A stretch of DNA of 64,000 bases, from contig JASGCK010000002.1 in assembly GCA_030054145.1 (NCBI GenBank), forward strand, positions 200,031 to 264,030, in the 5' to 3' direction. Positions 19,309 to 28,141 of this stretch are shown here, in pieces. The notes beneath the pieces are model-generated. The model searched no databases. It was not told the DNA's origin and worked only from the letters and a program-made list of their open reading frames with translations. A program made the position numbers and the translations under genes. Every line of letters begins with the position of its first letter. Within the stretch, counting starts at the first letter, position 1. Source of the stretch: Cytophagales bacterium. Lineage in GTDB: Bacteria > Pseudomonadota > Gammaproteobacteria > Burkholderiales > Burkholderiaceae_C.

Positions 19309-19740
19309 ATGACTGAATGCCGCGTCGATTCTTTGCTCGCGCACTACGGCTCAAGCCACACGCATCCAACCAACGAGTTGATTCACATGATTGCTATTCC
19401 GCTCATTGCGCTTAGCTTGTCGGGCTTGCTCTATGCCATTCATCCGTATTTGCTGTACGCATTTTTGATTGGTAGTTTTATTTACTACGCCCGTTTGTCT
19501 GCCGTGTTTTTAATCACCATGCTGGCGTGGTCGGCCGTCATGCTGTGGATTGTTCAAGCGCTAGGGGCGCAGTTAGTCGCGGTCTGCACGGCCGTGTTTG
19601 TTGGCGCATGGATTTTGCAATTGATTGGCCACAAAATCGAAGGCAAAAAGCCGTCGTTTTTTGAAGACATTCAATACCTATGGGTGGGACCACTGTTTGT
19701 GCTCTCCAAACTATTTATCAAGATAGGAATCAAATGGTAG
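19309..19740 (+). CDS. Mpo1-like (DUF962) membrane protein
   Basis: A 143-residue protein with about four membrane helices. It carries the DUF962/YGL010w signature: HYGSSHTHPTNELIHMIAIP at the N-terminus and AWILQLIGHKIEGKKPSFFE with IQYLWVGPLFV at the C-terminus. Yeast Mpo1 is an Fe(II)-dependent dioxygenase of fatty-acid alpha-oxidation whose His residues lie in these motifs; bacterial homologues are uncharacterised. GAAGGAG lies 9 bases before the ATG. Its stop overlaps the molybdopterin enzyme's ATG (ATGGTAG). Confidence 0.82.
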   Translation: MTECRVDSLLAHYGSSHTHPTNELIHMIAIPLIALSLSGLLYAIHPYLLYAFLIGSFIYYARLSAVFLITMLAWSAVMLWIVQALGAQLVAVCTAVFVGAWILQLIGHKIEGKKPSFFEDIQYLWVGPLFVLSKLFIKIGIKW

Positions 19741-21938
19741 CGTCCATGACCCCAACCACACACCACCGCATTTGCCCTTTATGCGAAGCCTGCTGCGGGC
19801 TTGAAATCAAGGTACAAGATAACAAAGTCATCAGCATTCGCGGTCACGAAGCGGATGTGCTGAGCCGTGGCTACATCTGCCCCAAAGGCGCGGCGCTGAA
19901 AGATTTGCACGAAGACCCCGACCGCCTACGCACGCCCTTGATTAAGCGCGCTGGCGAGCACGTGCCTGCGACCTGGGACGAAGCCTTTGCCGAAATCGAA
20001 CGCCGCTTGCCACCCGTTTTGGCAGCGCACGGGCGCGACAGCGTGGGCGTGGTGGTGGGCAACCCCGCCGCGCACAAAATTGGATTGCTCACCTACTTTG
20101 GCAAACTCGCGCGGGCGCTTGGCACTAAGAATATTTTTTCAGCGTCTACGCTTGATCAAATGCCCAAGCAGCTCGCCAGCGGCCTCCTGTTTGGGCATTG
20201 GCTATCCATCGCCCTGCCCGATATTGAGCGCACCGATTTGCTCATCGTGCTGGGCGCAAACCCCGTTGTGAGCAACGGCAGTATGTGGACCGTACCCGAC
20301 TTTCGCGGCAAGGCTAAAGCCCTACGCGCACGCGGTGGCGAGATGATCGTGATTGACCCTAGGCGTACCGAAACCGCAGCACTGGCCGACAGCCACCACT
20401 TCATCCGTCCCAATAGCGACGTGTTTTTGCTAGCTGCGATGGTGCATACCTTGTTTGCCGAAAACTTGATCGCGCTGGGCAGCGTGGCAAACTGGGTACA
20501 AGGCGTGGACGAAGTCCGTGCGGCGACTCTGCCCTTCACACCTGAAGTTTGCGCTGCTCGCTGCAACATCAGCGCCGAGACCATCCGTAGCCTCGCCCGA
20601 AAAATGGCCCACGCCAAACGCGCAGCGCTCTACGCCCGCATTGGCACCTGCACGCAAGAATATGGCACGCTGGCGAGTTGGCTGGTTGATGTCATCAATA
20701 CGCTGACGGGACATCTCGATCAAATCGGAGGGCTATTGTTTGCCAAGCCTGCTGCATTTGGTAGCAACACGCAAGGCAACGCTGGCATGGGCAAGGGCAT
20801 CAGCACAGGACGGCATCACTCAAGGGTCAGCCAAGCGCCCGAGGTGTATGGCGAACTCCCCATTGCCTGCATGGCAGAAGAGATGGAGACGGCGGGCGCT
20901 GGACAAGTACGCGCACTCATTACCGTTGCCAGCAACCCCGTGCTCTCCAGCCCCGATGGTCCACGGCTATCCGCCGCCCTAGATAAGCTCGATTTCATGC
21001 TGAGTTTGGATATCTACCTCAACGAAACCACGCGCCATGCAGATGTGATTCTCCCTGGCATCTCGCCGCTAGAGGACTTTCACTACGATGTCGCGTTTCC
21101 GCAAATGTCGTGGCGCAACCATGCCCGCGTAAGCCATCCCCTTTTTGAGCGACCAGAACATCAACCCGAAGAGTGGCAAACCATTCTCAAAATCGCGGCG
21201 ATTGTGCAAGGTAAGGGCGCGCAAACGGATGCCAACGCGCTAGATGATGCCGCCTTTGAGCAAGCTGCCCAGCGCATGGCCGGCGCGCACGCGGCAGAGT
21301 TGATGGCTGCCACAGCACATCTGCGCGGACCACGCCGCATGGTGGACGCAGCTTTGCGCACGGGGCCTTATGGACTCAGCCTTTCCGAGGTAGAAGCCGC
21401 CCGTGATGTGGGCGGAATCGACCTTGGCGAACTAGCGCCGCGCATCCCCGAGCTGCTACGCACACCAAGCGGCAAAGTAGAGCTAGCGCCAGCCTCGCTT
21501 ATTCAAGATTTAGCACGCGCCAAACAAGATTTAAACGGCATCAGACCCGATTTAGTCATTATTGGCAGGCGCGATGTGCGCACCAACAACAGCTGGATGC
21601 ACAACCTGCCCATACTTGCCAAAGGCCCCTTCCGCTGCACGGCGCTGGTGCATCCGCAAGATGCTACCAAGCGCGGCATGAAAGACGGCGACACGGTCAC
21701 GCTGCGCAATGGTTCGCGCAGCGTGCAAGCCATCGTTCACGTTACCGACGAGATGATGCCAGGCGTTGTCAGCCTGCCGCACGGCTGGGGGCACAACGCG
21801 GCAGGAGCAAGGCTAGCCGTGGCCTCTGAGCGACCTGGTAGCAACATCAACGCACTGCTTGACCCCAATTTGCGTGATCCGCTATCAGGAAACTCGGTGC
21901 TAGGCGGCGTGCCAATTACGATGACGCTAGCCCTTTAA
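19734..21938 (+). CDS. Molybdopterin-dependent oxidoreductase (DMSO reductase family)
   Basis: A 734-residue bis-MGD enzyme. The N-terminal [4Fe-4S] site is C-x2-C-x3-C-x27-C (CPLCEACCGLEI, then YICPKGAAL), followed by molybdopterin domains and a C-terminal cofactor-binding domain (NNSWMHNLP, LPHGWGHN). No selenocysteine and no clear Cys ligand appears around FSASTLDQMPKQL, where the Mo ligand is expected, so it is not a standard formate dehydrogenase. No signal peptide: cytosolic. No electron-transfer subunit is adjacent. ATG 19734 overlaps the preceding stop; ATG 19746 is an alternative. Substrate unknown. Confidence 0.85.
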   Translation: MVASMTPTTHHRICPLCEACCGLEIKVQDNKVISIRGHEADVLSRGYICPKGAALKDLHEDPDRLRTPLIKRAGEHVPATWDEAFAEIERRLPPVLAAHGRDSVGVVVGNPAAHKIGLLTYFGKLARALGTKNIFSASTLDQMPKQLASGLLFGHWLSIALPDIERTDLLIVLGANPVVSNGSMWTVPDFRGKAKALRARGGEMIVIDPRRTETAALADSHHFIRPNSDVFLLAAMVHTLFAENLIALGSVANWVQGVDEVRAATLPFTPEVCAARCNISAETIRSLARKMAHAKRAALYARIGTCTQEYGTLASWLVDVINTLTGHLDQIGGLLFAKPAAFGSNTQGNAGMGKGISTGRHHSRVSQAPEVYGELPIACMAEEMETAGAGQVRALITVASNPVLSSPDGPRLSAALDKLDFMLSLDIYLNETTRHADVILPGISPLEDFHYDVAFPQMSWRNHARVSHPLFERPEHQPEEWQTILKIAAIVQGKGAQTDANALDDAAFEQAAQRMAGAHAAELMAATAHLRGPRRMVDAALRTGPYGLSLSEVEAARDVGGIDLGELAPRIPELLRTPSGKVELAPASLIQDLARAKQDLNGIRPDLVIIGRRDVRTNNSWMHNLPILAKGPFRCTALVHPQDATKRGMKDGDTVTLRNGSRSVQAIVHVTDEMMPGVVSLPHGWGHNAAGARLAVASERPGSNINALLDPNLRDPLSGNSVLGGVPITMTLAL

Positions 21939-22002
21939 GAGCGCAGGCGGGAATGCAAAGCACCCGCAGTTCGCGCTGATTTTTAACCCGTTTGTCGCAA
22001 AA

Positions 22003-22029
22003 TTAGCACTCCAGCTTGACGAGTGCTAA
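22003..22029. promoter_or_regulatory. CIRCE operator (HrcA site) upstream of rpoH
   Basis: TTAGCACTC - 9 bases - GAGTGCTAA, a perfect match to the CIRCE inverted repeat bound by the heat-shock repressor HrcA. It lies 53-79 bases before the rpoH start and overlaps the promoter called here, so HrcA would block transcription of the sigma-32 gene. Confidence 0.93.
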
Positions 22030-22043
22030 TTTTCGTATATGCT
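22016..22043 (+). promoter_or_regulatory. Predicted sigma-70 promoter of rpoH
   Basis: A -35 TTGACG (22016-22021) and a -10 TATGCT (22038-22043) are 16 bases apart. The -35 box and the spacer contain the right arm of the CIRCE element, the arrangement expected for repression by HrcA. Confidence 0.6.
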
Positions 22044-22081
22044 CAGTGTTTTCCCTTACATGAAATGTTTCAGGAGAATCC

Positions 22082-23056
22082 ATGACATCACAAGCAGTTG
22101 TTCTTACCGCCCCCGCTAAATCGTGGGGTTTGATTCCGCCGCTGGGTAATTTGGAGGCTTACATCAGCGCCATCCATAACCTGCCGCTGTTGACCTTGGA
22201 AGAAGAGCAGCAATACGCAACTTCACTCAAAGCGACGGGAGACTTGGAGGCCGCGCGCAAGCTCGTGCTATCGCACCTGCGCGTGGTGGTGTCGGTGTCG
22301 CGCCAATACCTTGGCTACGGCTTGCCGCACGCGGATTTGATTCAAGAAGGCAACGTCGGACTCATGAAAGCGGTTAAACGCTTTGACCCCACTATGGGCG
22401 TGCGCTTGGTGAGCTATGCGATGCACTGGATTAAGGCCGAAATTCACGAATACATCATTAAAAATTGGCGCATGGTTAAGGTGGCAACCACCAAAGGACA
22501 GCGCAAACTGTTCTTCAATTTGCGCTCGATGAAGCAAGCCCTGCTGGCTCAGTCGAATCACGAAATGTATGACCTGCATACTGGCGAAGACACGCTAGGC
22601 GACGAAGTCATGGCATCCAATGCCAACCGTACCTCACTGTCCGATCGAGATGTGGCAACCATGTCGAAAAAGCTGAACGTCAAGCCCGAGGAAGTGCGGG
22701 AAATGGAGCGCCGTATGTCGGGCGGCGATGTGGTGATTGACCCCACCAGCAACGATAGCGACGACGAAGCTTACGGCCCGATTCATTATTTGAGCGACGA
22801 GCGCTTTGACCCCGTGCAAACGCTGGAGAACAACGAGCGCGACACGATGGCAACGCACGGCGTGGCAAGCGCCTTGGCCGCGCTTGACGAGCGCAGTCGC
22901 CGCATCGTGACCGAGCGCTGGCTCAAAGTGAACGACAACGGCACAGGCGGCATGACGCTACATGATCTGGCGGCAGAGTACGGCGTGAGCGCCGAGCGCA
23001 TTCGCCAAATTGAAGTAGCCGCCATGAAAAAAATGAAAGCCTCACTGACTGCATAA
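22082..23056 (+). CDS. rpoH: RNA polymerase sigma-32 (heat-shock sigma factor)
   Basis: A 324-residue sigma-70-family factor with the RpoH pattern: region 2 HLRVVVSVSRQYLGYGLPHA and QEGNVGLMKAVKRFDP, then YAMHWIKAEIHEYIIKNWRM, the RpoH-specific segment TTKGQRKLFFNLRS (Q-R/K-KLFFNLR box), and region 4 helix-turn-helix LAAEYGVSAERIRQIEVAAM. GGAGAA lies 5-10 bases before the ATG. It directs heat-shock gene transcription. The upstream CIRCE site links it to HrcA as well. Confidence 0.97.
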   Translation: MTSQAVVLTAPAKSWGLIPPLGNLEAYISAIHNLPLLTLEEEQQYATSLKATGDLEAARKLVLSHLRVVVSVSRQYLGYGLPHADLIQEGNVGLMKAVKRFDPTMGVRLVSYAMHWIKAEIHEYIIKNWRMVKVATTKGQRKLFFNLRSMKQALLAQSNHEMYDLHTGEDTLGDEVMASNANRTSLSDRDVATMSKKLNVKPEEVREMERRMSGGDVVIDPTSNDSDDEAYGPIHYLSDERFDPVQTLENNERDTMATHGVASALAALDERSRRIVTERWLKVNDNGTGGMTLHDLAAEYGVSAERIRQIEVAAMKKMKASLTA

Positions 23057-23077
23057 AGTCATCGGCATAATTGAGGC

Positions 23078-23791
23078 ATGACCTTCACCGCACACACACC
23101 CGCCAACGCGACTGACGTTGGCACTCCCGTCTCCGTCAAAATTCGCGAACGCATTGCCGCTGCCAAAAAGCAGGCATTTGCCAATGACAACATCGCCGAA
23201 TTTATTCAAGACGGTGAGCTAGATGCGCTGCTCGACGAAGTCGAGGAAAAAATGCAAGGCGTTTTATCCAGCCTCGTCATCGACACGGCGAAGGATCACA
23301 ACACAAAGAACACCGCACGACGTGTTGCCAAGATGTACCTAAACGAAGTCTTTAAAGGCCGCTACGTTGCGCCGCCTGCAATTACCGAGTTTCCCAATGC
23401 ATCGCACCTCAACGAGCTCATGATTGTGGGCCCCATCACCGTGCGCAGCGCTTGCAGCCATCACTTTTGCCCCGTCATTGGCAAAATTTGGATTGGCGTG
23501 ATGCCCAACCAAGACACCAACGTCATCGGCTTGTCCAAATACGCACGCCTTGCCGAATGGGTGCTGGGCAGACCACAAATTCAAGAAGAGGCCGTAGTTC
23601 AACTTGCGGATTTGATCGAAGAAAAAACACGCCCTGACGGATTGGCGCTGGTCATGGAAGCCAGTCACTTTTGTATGCAGTGGCGCGGCATCAAAGACAT
23701 GGATAGCAAAATGATTAACTCGGTAATGCGCGGCAGCTTTTTACGAAATGCCACACTGCGCCACGAGTTTTTATCGTTAATGAACCGCTAA
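23078..23791 (+). CDS. folE: GTP cyclohydrolase I
   Basis: Opens the folate/pterin pathway by converting GTP to 7,8-dihydroneopterin triphosphate. 237 residues; zinc and active-site residues in RSACSHHFCPVIGKIWIG, then GLSKYARLAEWVLGRPQIQE and ASHFCMQWRGIKD. Lies 21 bases after rpoH on the same strand, so it may be carried by rpoH readthrough transcription. Confidence 0.95.
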   Translation: MTFTAHTPANATDVGTPVSVKIRERIAAAKKQAFANDNIAEFIQDGELDALLDEVEEKMQGVLSSLVIDTAKDHNTKNTARRVAKMYLNEVFKGRYVAPPAITEFPNASHLNELMIVGPITVRSACSHHFCPVIGKIWIGVMPNQDTNVIGLSKYARLAEWVLGRPQIQEEAVVQLADLIEEKTRPDGLALVMEASHFCMQWRGIKDMDSKMINSVMRGSFLRNATLRHEFLSLMNR

Positions 23792-23816
23792 GCCACGCGG
23801 AATAAGGCGGCTCGAA

Positions 23817-24704
23817 GTGCCACTTTCAGCGCTCGCTCTCGTTATCGCGGCAGCGATCATCCACGCCACTTGGAACTTCTATGCCAAACGCGCGGGCGGC
23901 GATGCAAGATTTGGCTTGTTATCGTGCATTTTTCTCATGATTTTTTGGGCTCCGCTTGGCATCTACATGGGCTGGCAGGTTGTACCGACATGGGGACGCG
24001 CCGAGTGGTGGTTGATGGTTTGCAGCGCGTTCGCGCATGTGGGCTATTACGTTTTTTTACTCAAAGGCTACCGCGTTGCCGATCTCACCGTGGTCTATCC
24101 CGTCGCTCGTGGCTCTGGTCCTGTGCTATCAGCTACCTTCGCCATTCTTTGGATGGGCGAATCGCTGACACCGCTAGGCTTGGCGGGCTTGCTGGGCGTG
24201 GTCTGCGGTGTATTTCTGATTGCAGGCGGCGCCAAGATATGGCAACGCGCCACGGACGCGCAGAACCCTGACGAATCAAAAAAACTCAAAGCAGGCTTGA
24301 TTTATGGCGTGGTCACAGGACTCTGGATTGCCAGCTACACCGCCATTGACGGCTACGCGGTGAAGTTCTTACTCATCAACCCGATCTTGCTGGACTACAT
24401 GAGTAACTTCATTCGCATCCCGCTCTACCTGCCGCTCATTTGGAAAGACCGGCATACTCTATTACCCGTCTGGAAAACCTATTGGAAGCCGTGTCTCTTT
24501 GTTGCCGTTGCAGGATCAATAGGCTACACGCTCGTGCTGTATGCCGTGCAACTTGCGCCGCTGTCGCACGTTGCACCTGCACGCGAAGTCTCCATGCTGT
24601 TCGCCGCCTTAATTGGCGGGCATTTGCTGGGCGAAGGTGATCGCAAAGCACGTATCGCGGGCGCTTGCCTGATTGCGCTAGGTGTGGCGGCGCTGACGTT
24701 TTGA
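23817..24704 (+). CDS. EamA/DMT-superfamily transporter
   Basis: A 295-residue inner-membrane protein with ten predicted helices in two EamA repeats (VVYPVARGSGPVLSATFAIL in the first, PLSHVAPAREVSMLFAALIG in the second). The start is a GTG at 23817 with AAGGCGG 8-14 bases upstream. Substrate unknown; DMT members export metabolites. Lies between folE and a divergent-function ABC-2 exporter, all on the plus strand. Confidence 0.85.
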   Translation: MPLSALALVIAAAIIHATWNFYAKRAGGDARFGLLSCIFLMIFWAPLGIYMGWQVVPTWGRAEWWLMVCSAFAHVGYYVFLLKGYRVADLTVVYPVARGSGPVLSATFAILWMGESLTPLGLAGLLGVVCGVFLIAGGAKIWQRATDAQNPDESKKLKAGLIYGVVTGLWIASYTAIDGYAVKFLLINPILLDYMSNFIRIPLYLPLIWKDRHTLLPVWKTYWKPCLFVAVAGSIGYTLVLYAVQLAPLSHVAPAREVSMLFAALIGGHLLGEGDRKARIAGACLIALGVAALTF

Positions 24705-24721
24705 ATTTATAAAATCGTGTC

Positions 24722-25513
24722 ATGACTCCTTTATTTGAAGCAACAAATCTCATCAAAAGCTACGGCGCAAACAAGGTTGTGGATGACCTCTCCTTCCACA
24801 TCGCACGCGGCGAATGCTTTGGCATCATTGGTCCCAACGGTGCGGGCAAAACCACCACACTCAAAATTTGCCTTGGTCAATCGCAAGCCGATAGTGGACA
24901 GGTAGAGGCATTCGGACTGGATGTGCCCAGCAACTTACTCGCAGTCAAAGCACGCATGGGCGTGGTGAGTCAGTTTGATACGCTTGACCCCGATTTTTCC
25001 TGCGAAGAAAACATTCTTGCCTATGGTCGCTACTACGGTATGCGCGATCACGCGATCAAAGAGCGCATTCCAAAACTGCTGGGTTTCGCGGCTCTCACGC
25101 ACAAAGCCAAAGCAAGGCCTGGCGAGCTTTCGGGCGGCATGAAACGGCGCTTGTCGCTGGCTCGCGCCCTTGTCAACGAGCCAGAGCTTTTGGTGCTAGA
25201 CGAACCCACCACTGGGCTTGATCCACAAGCGCGGCACCTCATGTGGGAGCGCCTGCGTGAGCTGCTGTCAACAGGCATGTCGATCCTTTTGACCACGCAC
25301 TTTATGGACGAAGCCGAACGCCTGTGCTCGCGCCTATGCATGATTGATCATGGCAAAAAACTCATCGAAGGCACGCCGCGCAGTTTGATTGCCGAGCATC
25401 TCCCGCCTGAAATGACTGAGGACATTGAGGGCGTGGGTGTGCTCAAACGTCGTAGCAATTTAGAAGATCTGTTCTTCAAATATACAGGTCGTCAAATGAG
25501 GATGGACTCATAA
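24722..25513 (+). CDS. NodI/DrrA-type ABC-2 exporter ATPase
   Basis: A 263-residue ATPase with GPNGAGKTT (Walker A, about residue 40), signature LSGGMKRR, Walker B LLVLDEPTTGLDPQ and a switch His in LLTTHFMDEAERL. Paired by a TAATG overlap (25511-25515) with the ABC-2 permease gene. The pair resembles NodIJ-type exporters widespread in betaproteobacteria, whose substrates outside rhizobia are mostly unknown. Confidence 0.88.
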   Translation: MTPLFEATNLIKSYGANKVVDDLSFHIARGECFGIIGPNGAGKTTTLKICLGQSQADSGQVEAFGLDVPSNLLAVKARMGVVSQFDTLDPDFSCEENILAYGRYYGMRDHAIKERIPKLLGFAALTHKAKARPGELSGGMKRRLSLARALVNEPELLVLDEPTTGLDPQARHLMWERLRELLSTGMSILLTTHFMDEAERLCSRLCMIDHGKKLIEGTPRSLIAEHLPPEMTEDIEGVGVLKRRSNLEDLFFKYTGRQMRMDS

Positions 25514-26304
25514 TGAATGCTCTTTTTTCCTCGCGCTGGATCTCTATTTGGCGGCGTAACTTTTTGGTCTGGCGCAAACAAATGTGGGGCAGCTTAGTCA
25601 CGCATATTGCCGAACCACTCATCGCGCTACTCGCCTTTGGCTATGGGCTGGGCGCATTGGTTGGCGATGTGCAAACGCCGTTTGGCATCGTGCCGTATTT
25701 TGTGTTTATCGCCAGCGGACTCATCTGCATGAGCACCATGAACTCAGCGAGTTTTGAAGCGCTTTACTCCGCATACTCGCGCCTCGATCATCAAAAAACA
25801 TGGCACGGTATTTTGAACGCCGCCGTCATCATCGACGACATCGTGCTGGGCGAAATCGTATGGGCGGCATTTAAAGGACTCTTCGCCGCTTCGATTATTT
25901 TGCTGGTGATGATGGCGCTCTTACTCATGGGCGGACACGCACTGACGTGGCACATGATTTTTGTATTGCCAGTGCTGGCGCTGGTGGCGCTTACCTTCGC
26001 AAGCATGGGGATGATTTTTACGGCGCTTGCCAAAGGCTACGACTTTTTTGCGTTTTACATGACACTGTTTTTAACGCCCATGATGTTCATGGCAGGCGGA
26101 TTTTTTCCGCGTGAGCAACTCCCCAAAGCCGCGCAAATCATCACCGAATATTTGCCGCTCACAGCAGCAGTGAACCTCGTGCGACCCTTATTTTTAGGGG
26201 CTTGGCCCGAGCATCCACTCATCAATATCGGCGTGCTGCTGGTTGTTGCCGTGATCGCGTTTGCGATTGCGCTCAAGTTACTTCGCAAGCGGTTTGAGCA
26301 GTAA
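25513..26304 (+). CDS. NodJ-type ABC-2 exporter permease
   Basis: A 263-residue ABC-2 permease with six helices, starting with a cytoplasmic helix rich in Arg/Trp (SRWISIWRRNFLVWRKQMWG) as in NodJ. The PMMFMAGGFFPREQLPKAAQ stretch is typical of the family. A diverged and broken copy of its C-terminal two thirds lies downstream at 27607-28125, so this gene was once duplicated. Confidence 0.88.
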   Translation: MNALFSSRWISIWRRNFLVWRKQMWGSLVTHIAEPLIALLAFGYGLGALVGDVQTPFGIVPYFVFIASGLICMSTMNSASFEALYSAYSRLDHQKTWHGILNAAVIIDDIVLGEIVWAAFKGLFAASIILLVMMALLLMGGHALTWHMIFVLPVLALVALTFASMGMIFTALAKGYDFFAFYMTLFLTPMMFMAGGFFPREQLPKAAQIITEYLPLTAAVNLVRPLFLGAWPEHPLINIGVLLVVAVIAFAIALKLLRKRFEQ

Positions 26305-26324
26305 ACAAAATCTGTGGCTTCATA

Positions 26325-26344
26325 GAATGAATGAATGAATGAAT
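26325..26344 (+). repeat. Tetranucleotide repeat (GAAT)5
   Basis: Five perfect GAAT units lie 14 bases before the ATG of the next gene. Every register of the repeat meets a TGA within four codons, so it cannot form part of the coding sequence; slippage would instead change spacing in the leader or promoter. Confidence 0.85.
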
Positions 26345-26357
26345 AAAAAATCAAGAA

Positions 26358-27074
26358 ATGACTAGCACTGTTTTGATCACCACAGCTACTTCGCCACCTG
26401 CTGGCGTACCTTTTTTAAACATGACAAACACAACTGCGCGTTATTTAACGGCTAAAGCTGCCCTGTTTTTTTGGGCTGGACAAGGTGTAGAGAGAATTGT
26501 TGTTGCCGATGCAACAGGGCAATGCTTATTGACTGATGAGGAGATCATTCTCTTAAAAAGTATGCATGTTGAAGTTGAGCAAATTCATTACCAGCAAGAC
26601 GAAGACTTAATCAAATTAAAAGGAAAAGGCTATGGTGAAGGTTTACTTATTCAACTTGCGCTAGAAAAATCTGTCTTGTTAAAGGATCAAACTAGTTTTT
26701 TTAAATGCACTGGAAAAATATATTGCCGTAACTTCGATGAAATTAGACAATTGATCGAAAACAATCATGTCACCAATCTCTTTTGGCGACATCTTCAGCC
26801 TAATAGTGAGTTACGTCCTTGGGCTGATTTACGATTTTTTTACGCCGCTAAAGATTTTTGCACCAACCATTTGATTCCGGCATATTTAAAAACTGAAGAT
26901 AGAAAACTAGAAGTTGCAGAGCAATTTTGTTTTGATGCGTTACAAGCCAACCTAGTGGAAGCAAAAACCATCCGACCACTCCTATCGGGGTTTGCTGGAT
27001 GGACTGGCAAACTGTATTCGGATGTCACTTTGGGTGAATTGGATACCAGCTGTCCTTGCTGGGTGAATGCTTAA
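26358..27074 (+). CDS. Unrecognised protein, glycosyltransferase-like features
   Basis: A 238-residue soluble protein, clearly more AT-rich than its neighbours. I do not recognise a family with certainty. The opening VLITTATSPPAGVPFLNMTN, the KGKGYGEGLLIQLALEKS stretch and FFKCTGKIYCRNFDEIRQLI resemble nucleotide-sugar-dependent transferase folds of surface-polysaccharide loci; this is an inference from pattern, not a firm match. It lies 53 bases after an ABC-2 exporter, behind a (GAAT)5 repeat, and just before a field of gene fragments, all suggestive of an acquired, variable locus. No clear Shine-Dalgarno sequence. Confidence 0.5.
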   Translation: MTSTVLITTATSPPAGVPFLNMTNTTARYLTAKAALFFWAGQGVERIVVADATGQCLLTDEEIILLKSMHVEVEQIHYQQDEDLIKLKGKGYGEGLLIQLALEKSVLLKDQTSFFKCTGKIYCRNFDEIRQLIENNHVTNLFWRHLQPNSELRPWADLRFFYAAKDFCTNHLIPAYLKTEDRKLEVAEQFCFDALQANLVEAKTIRPLLSGFAGWTGKLYSDVTLGELDTSCPCWVNA

Positions 27075-27083
27075 AGTCTGATT

Positions 27084-27460
27084 TCACTCCGCAGCCCGCA
27101 AACTCTGCATCACGGGTTGATTGAGAATCCCGCGCAGCGCCCACCAGCCAATCCCTAGCGTGAGCGCCGCGCCCAGCAGCAAACCCACGATGGGCAAGGC
27201 TGGCGAGAGTGTCCACTCGAAATTAAAAACCCATTTCGCCAGCCCCCACGCGAGAGCGAGTGCGACGCTTGCCGCTAAAAATCCTGAGAGTGCGCCAATG
27301 CCTGCGAGCTGCAAAGCTTGCACTTTGCGCAGTTGACTGCGTGATGCACCCAACGCCCGCATCAGCGCAAAGTCACGCTGGGTATGACTTCCCGTTGCGT
27401 AGAGCGTCGCTAGTAGCACGAGCACCCCAGCAGCCAGCGTGAAGGCAAACAAGCTCTCAA
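27084..27460 (-). pseudogene. Fragment: C-terminal end of an FtsX-type permease gene
   Basis: Encodes the last ~120 residues of the large FtsX-family permease found intact at 28917-31445. Bases 27126-27460 are identical to 28959-29293, while the final 11 residues differ (QPVMQSLRAAE here). The fragment is joined upstream, at 27453-27460 (GCTCTCAA), to a brnA fragment. With no N-terminal domains it is not functional as a transporter. Confidence 0.88.
27126..27460 (-). repeat. 335-base direct repeat, copy A
   Basis: By eye, identical at all positions to 28959-29293 with a constant offset of 1833. Lies in the 3' part of an FtsX-type gene fragment. Confidence 0.9.
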
Positions 27461-27611
27461 AGCCTCAAGCACATCCGCATCGAAACGAAAGGTCGTGGAC
27501 ACTTTGGTAGGAGCTACTTGCCTTCCACATGGTTTGATTCCCAGCATGGCGTGCAAACCAGCGGGTATAGCTTCATGCGCGGGCTTGAACTGCACAAAGT
27601 CGGCTACGCCT
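27453..27611 (-). pseudogene. brnA antitoxin gene fragment
   Basis: A 159-base segment corresponding to 31647-31805 of the brnA gene, about 86% identical by eye count and collinear (offset 4194). In frame it reads VQFKPAHEAIPAGLHAMLGI and KVSTTFRFDADVLEALRA. Both ends are chimeric junctions: GCTCTCAA shared with the FtsX fragment and CGCCT shared with the ABC-2 permease copy. Confidence 0.85.
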
Positions 27612-28125
27612 CGATCATCAAAAAACATGGCACGGCATTTTGAACGCCGCCGTCATCATCGACGACATCGTGCTGGGCTAGGTCGTGTGGGCAGCATTCA
27701 AAGGATTGTTTGCGGCTGCCATTATTTTGTGCGTCGTGATGGGATGGTTACTTTTAAACGGACACGCCCTCACGTGGCACATGATTTTTGTATTGCCTGT
27801 GCTGGGCCTTGGTGGCGCTCACCTTCGCAAGCATGGGAATGATCTTTACGGCGCTTGCCAAAGGCTACGACTTCTTCGCGTTTTATATGACGTTATTTTT
27901 AACGCCCATGATGTTCATGGCAGGCGGATTTTCCCAAGTGAGCAACTACCCAAAGCCGCGCAAGTCATTACAGAATATATGCCACTGACGGTAGCGGTGA
28001 ATCTCGTGCGCCCCTTATTTCTGGGGGCTTGGCCGGAGCATGTGTTTATTAATATCAGCGTGCTTTTGGTCGTTGCAGTGATTTCATTTGTGATCGTACT
28101 GCGGCTACTGCGCAAGCGGTTTTAG
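27607..28125 (+). pseudogene. Broken second copy of the NodJ-type permease gene
   Basis: Collinear with 25780-26304 of the intact permease gene but diverged. An in-frame TAG replaces the Glu codon after VLG (27678-27680), a one-base insertion near 27808 shifts the frame in LPVLAL, and a further indel lies near 27930. The N-terminal third is missing, replaced by brnA sequence. It cannot make a working permease. Confidence 0.9.
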
Positions 28126-28141
28126 CAGTAGCATTTTTTAG

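Noticed and set aside
26325..26344. Phase-variable translation through the GAAT tract
   Set aside because: Every frame of the repeat hits TGA within a few codons, so slippage cannot switch the gene's reading frame.
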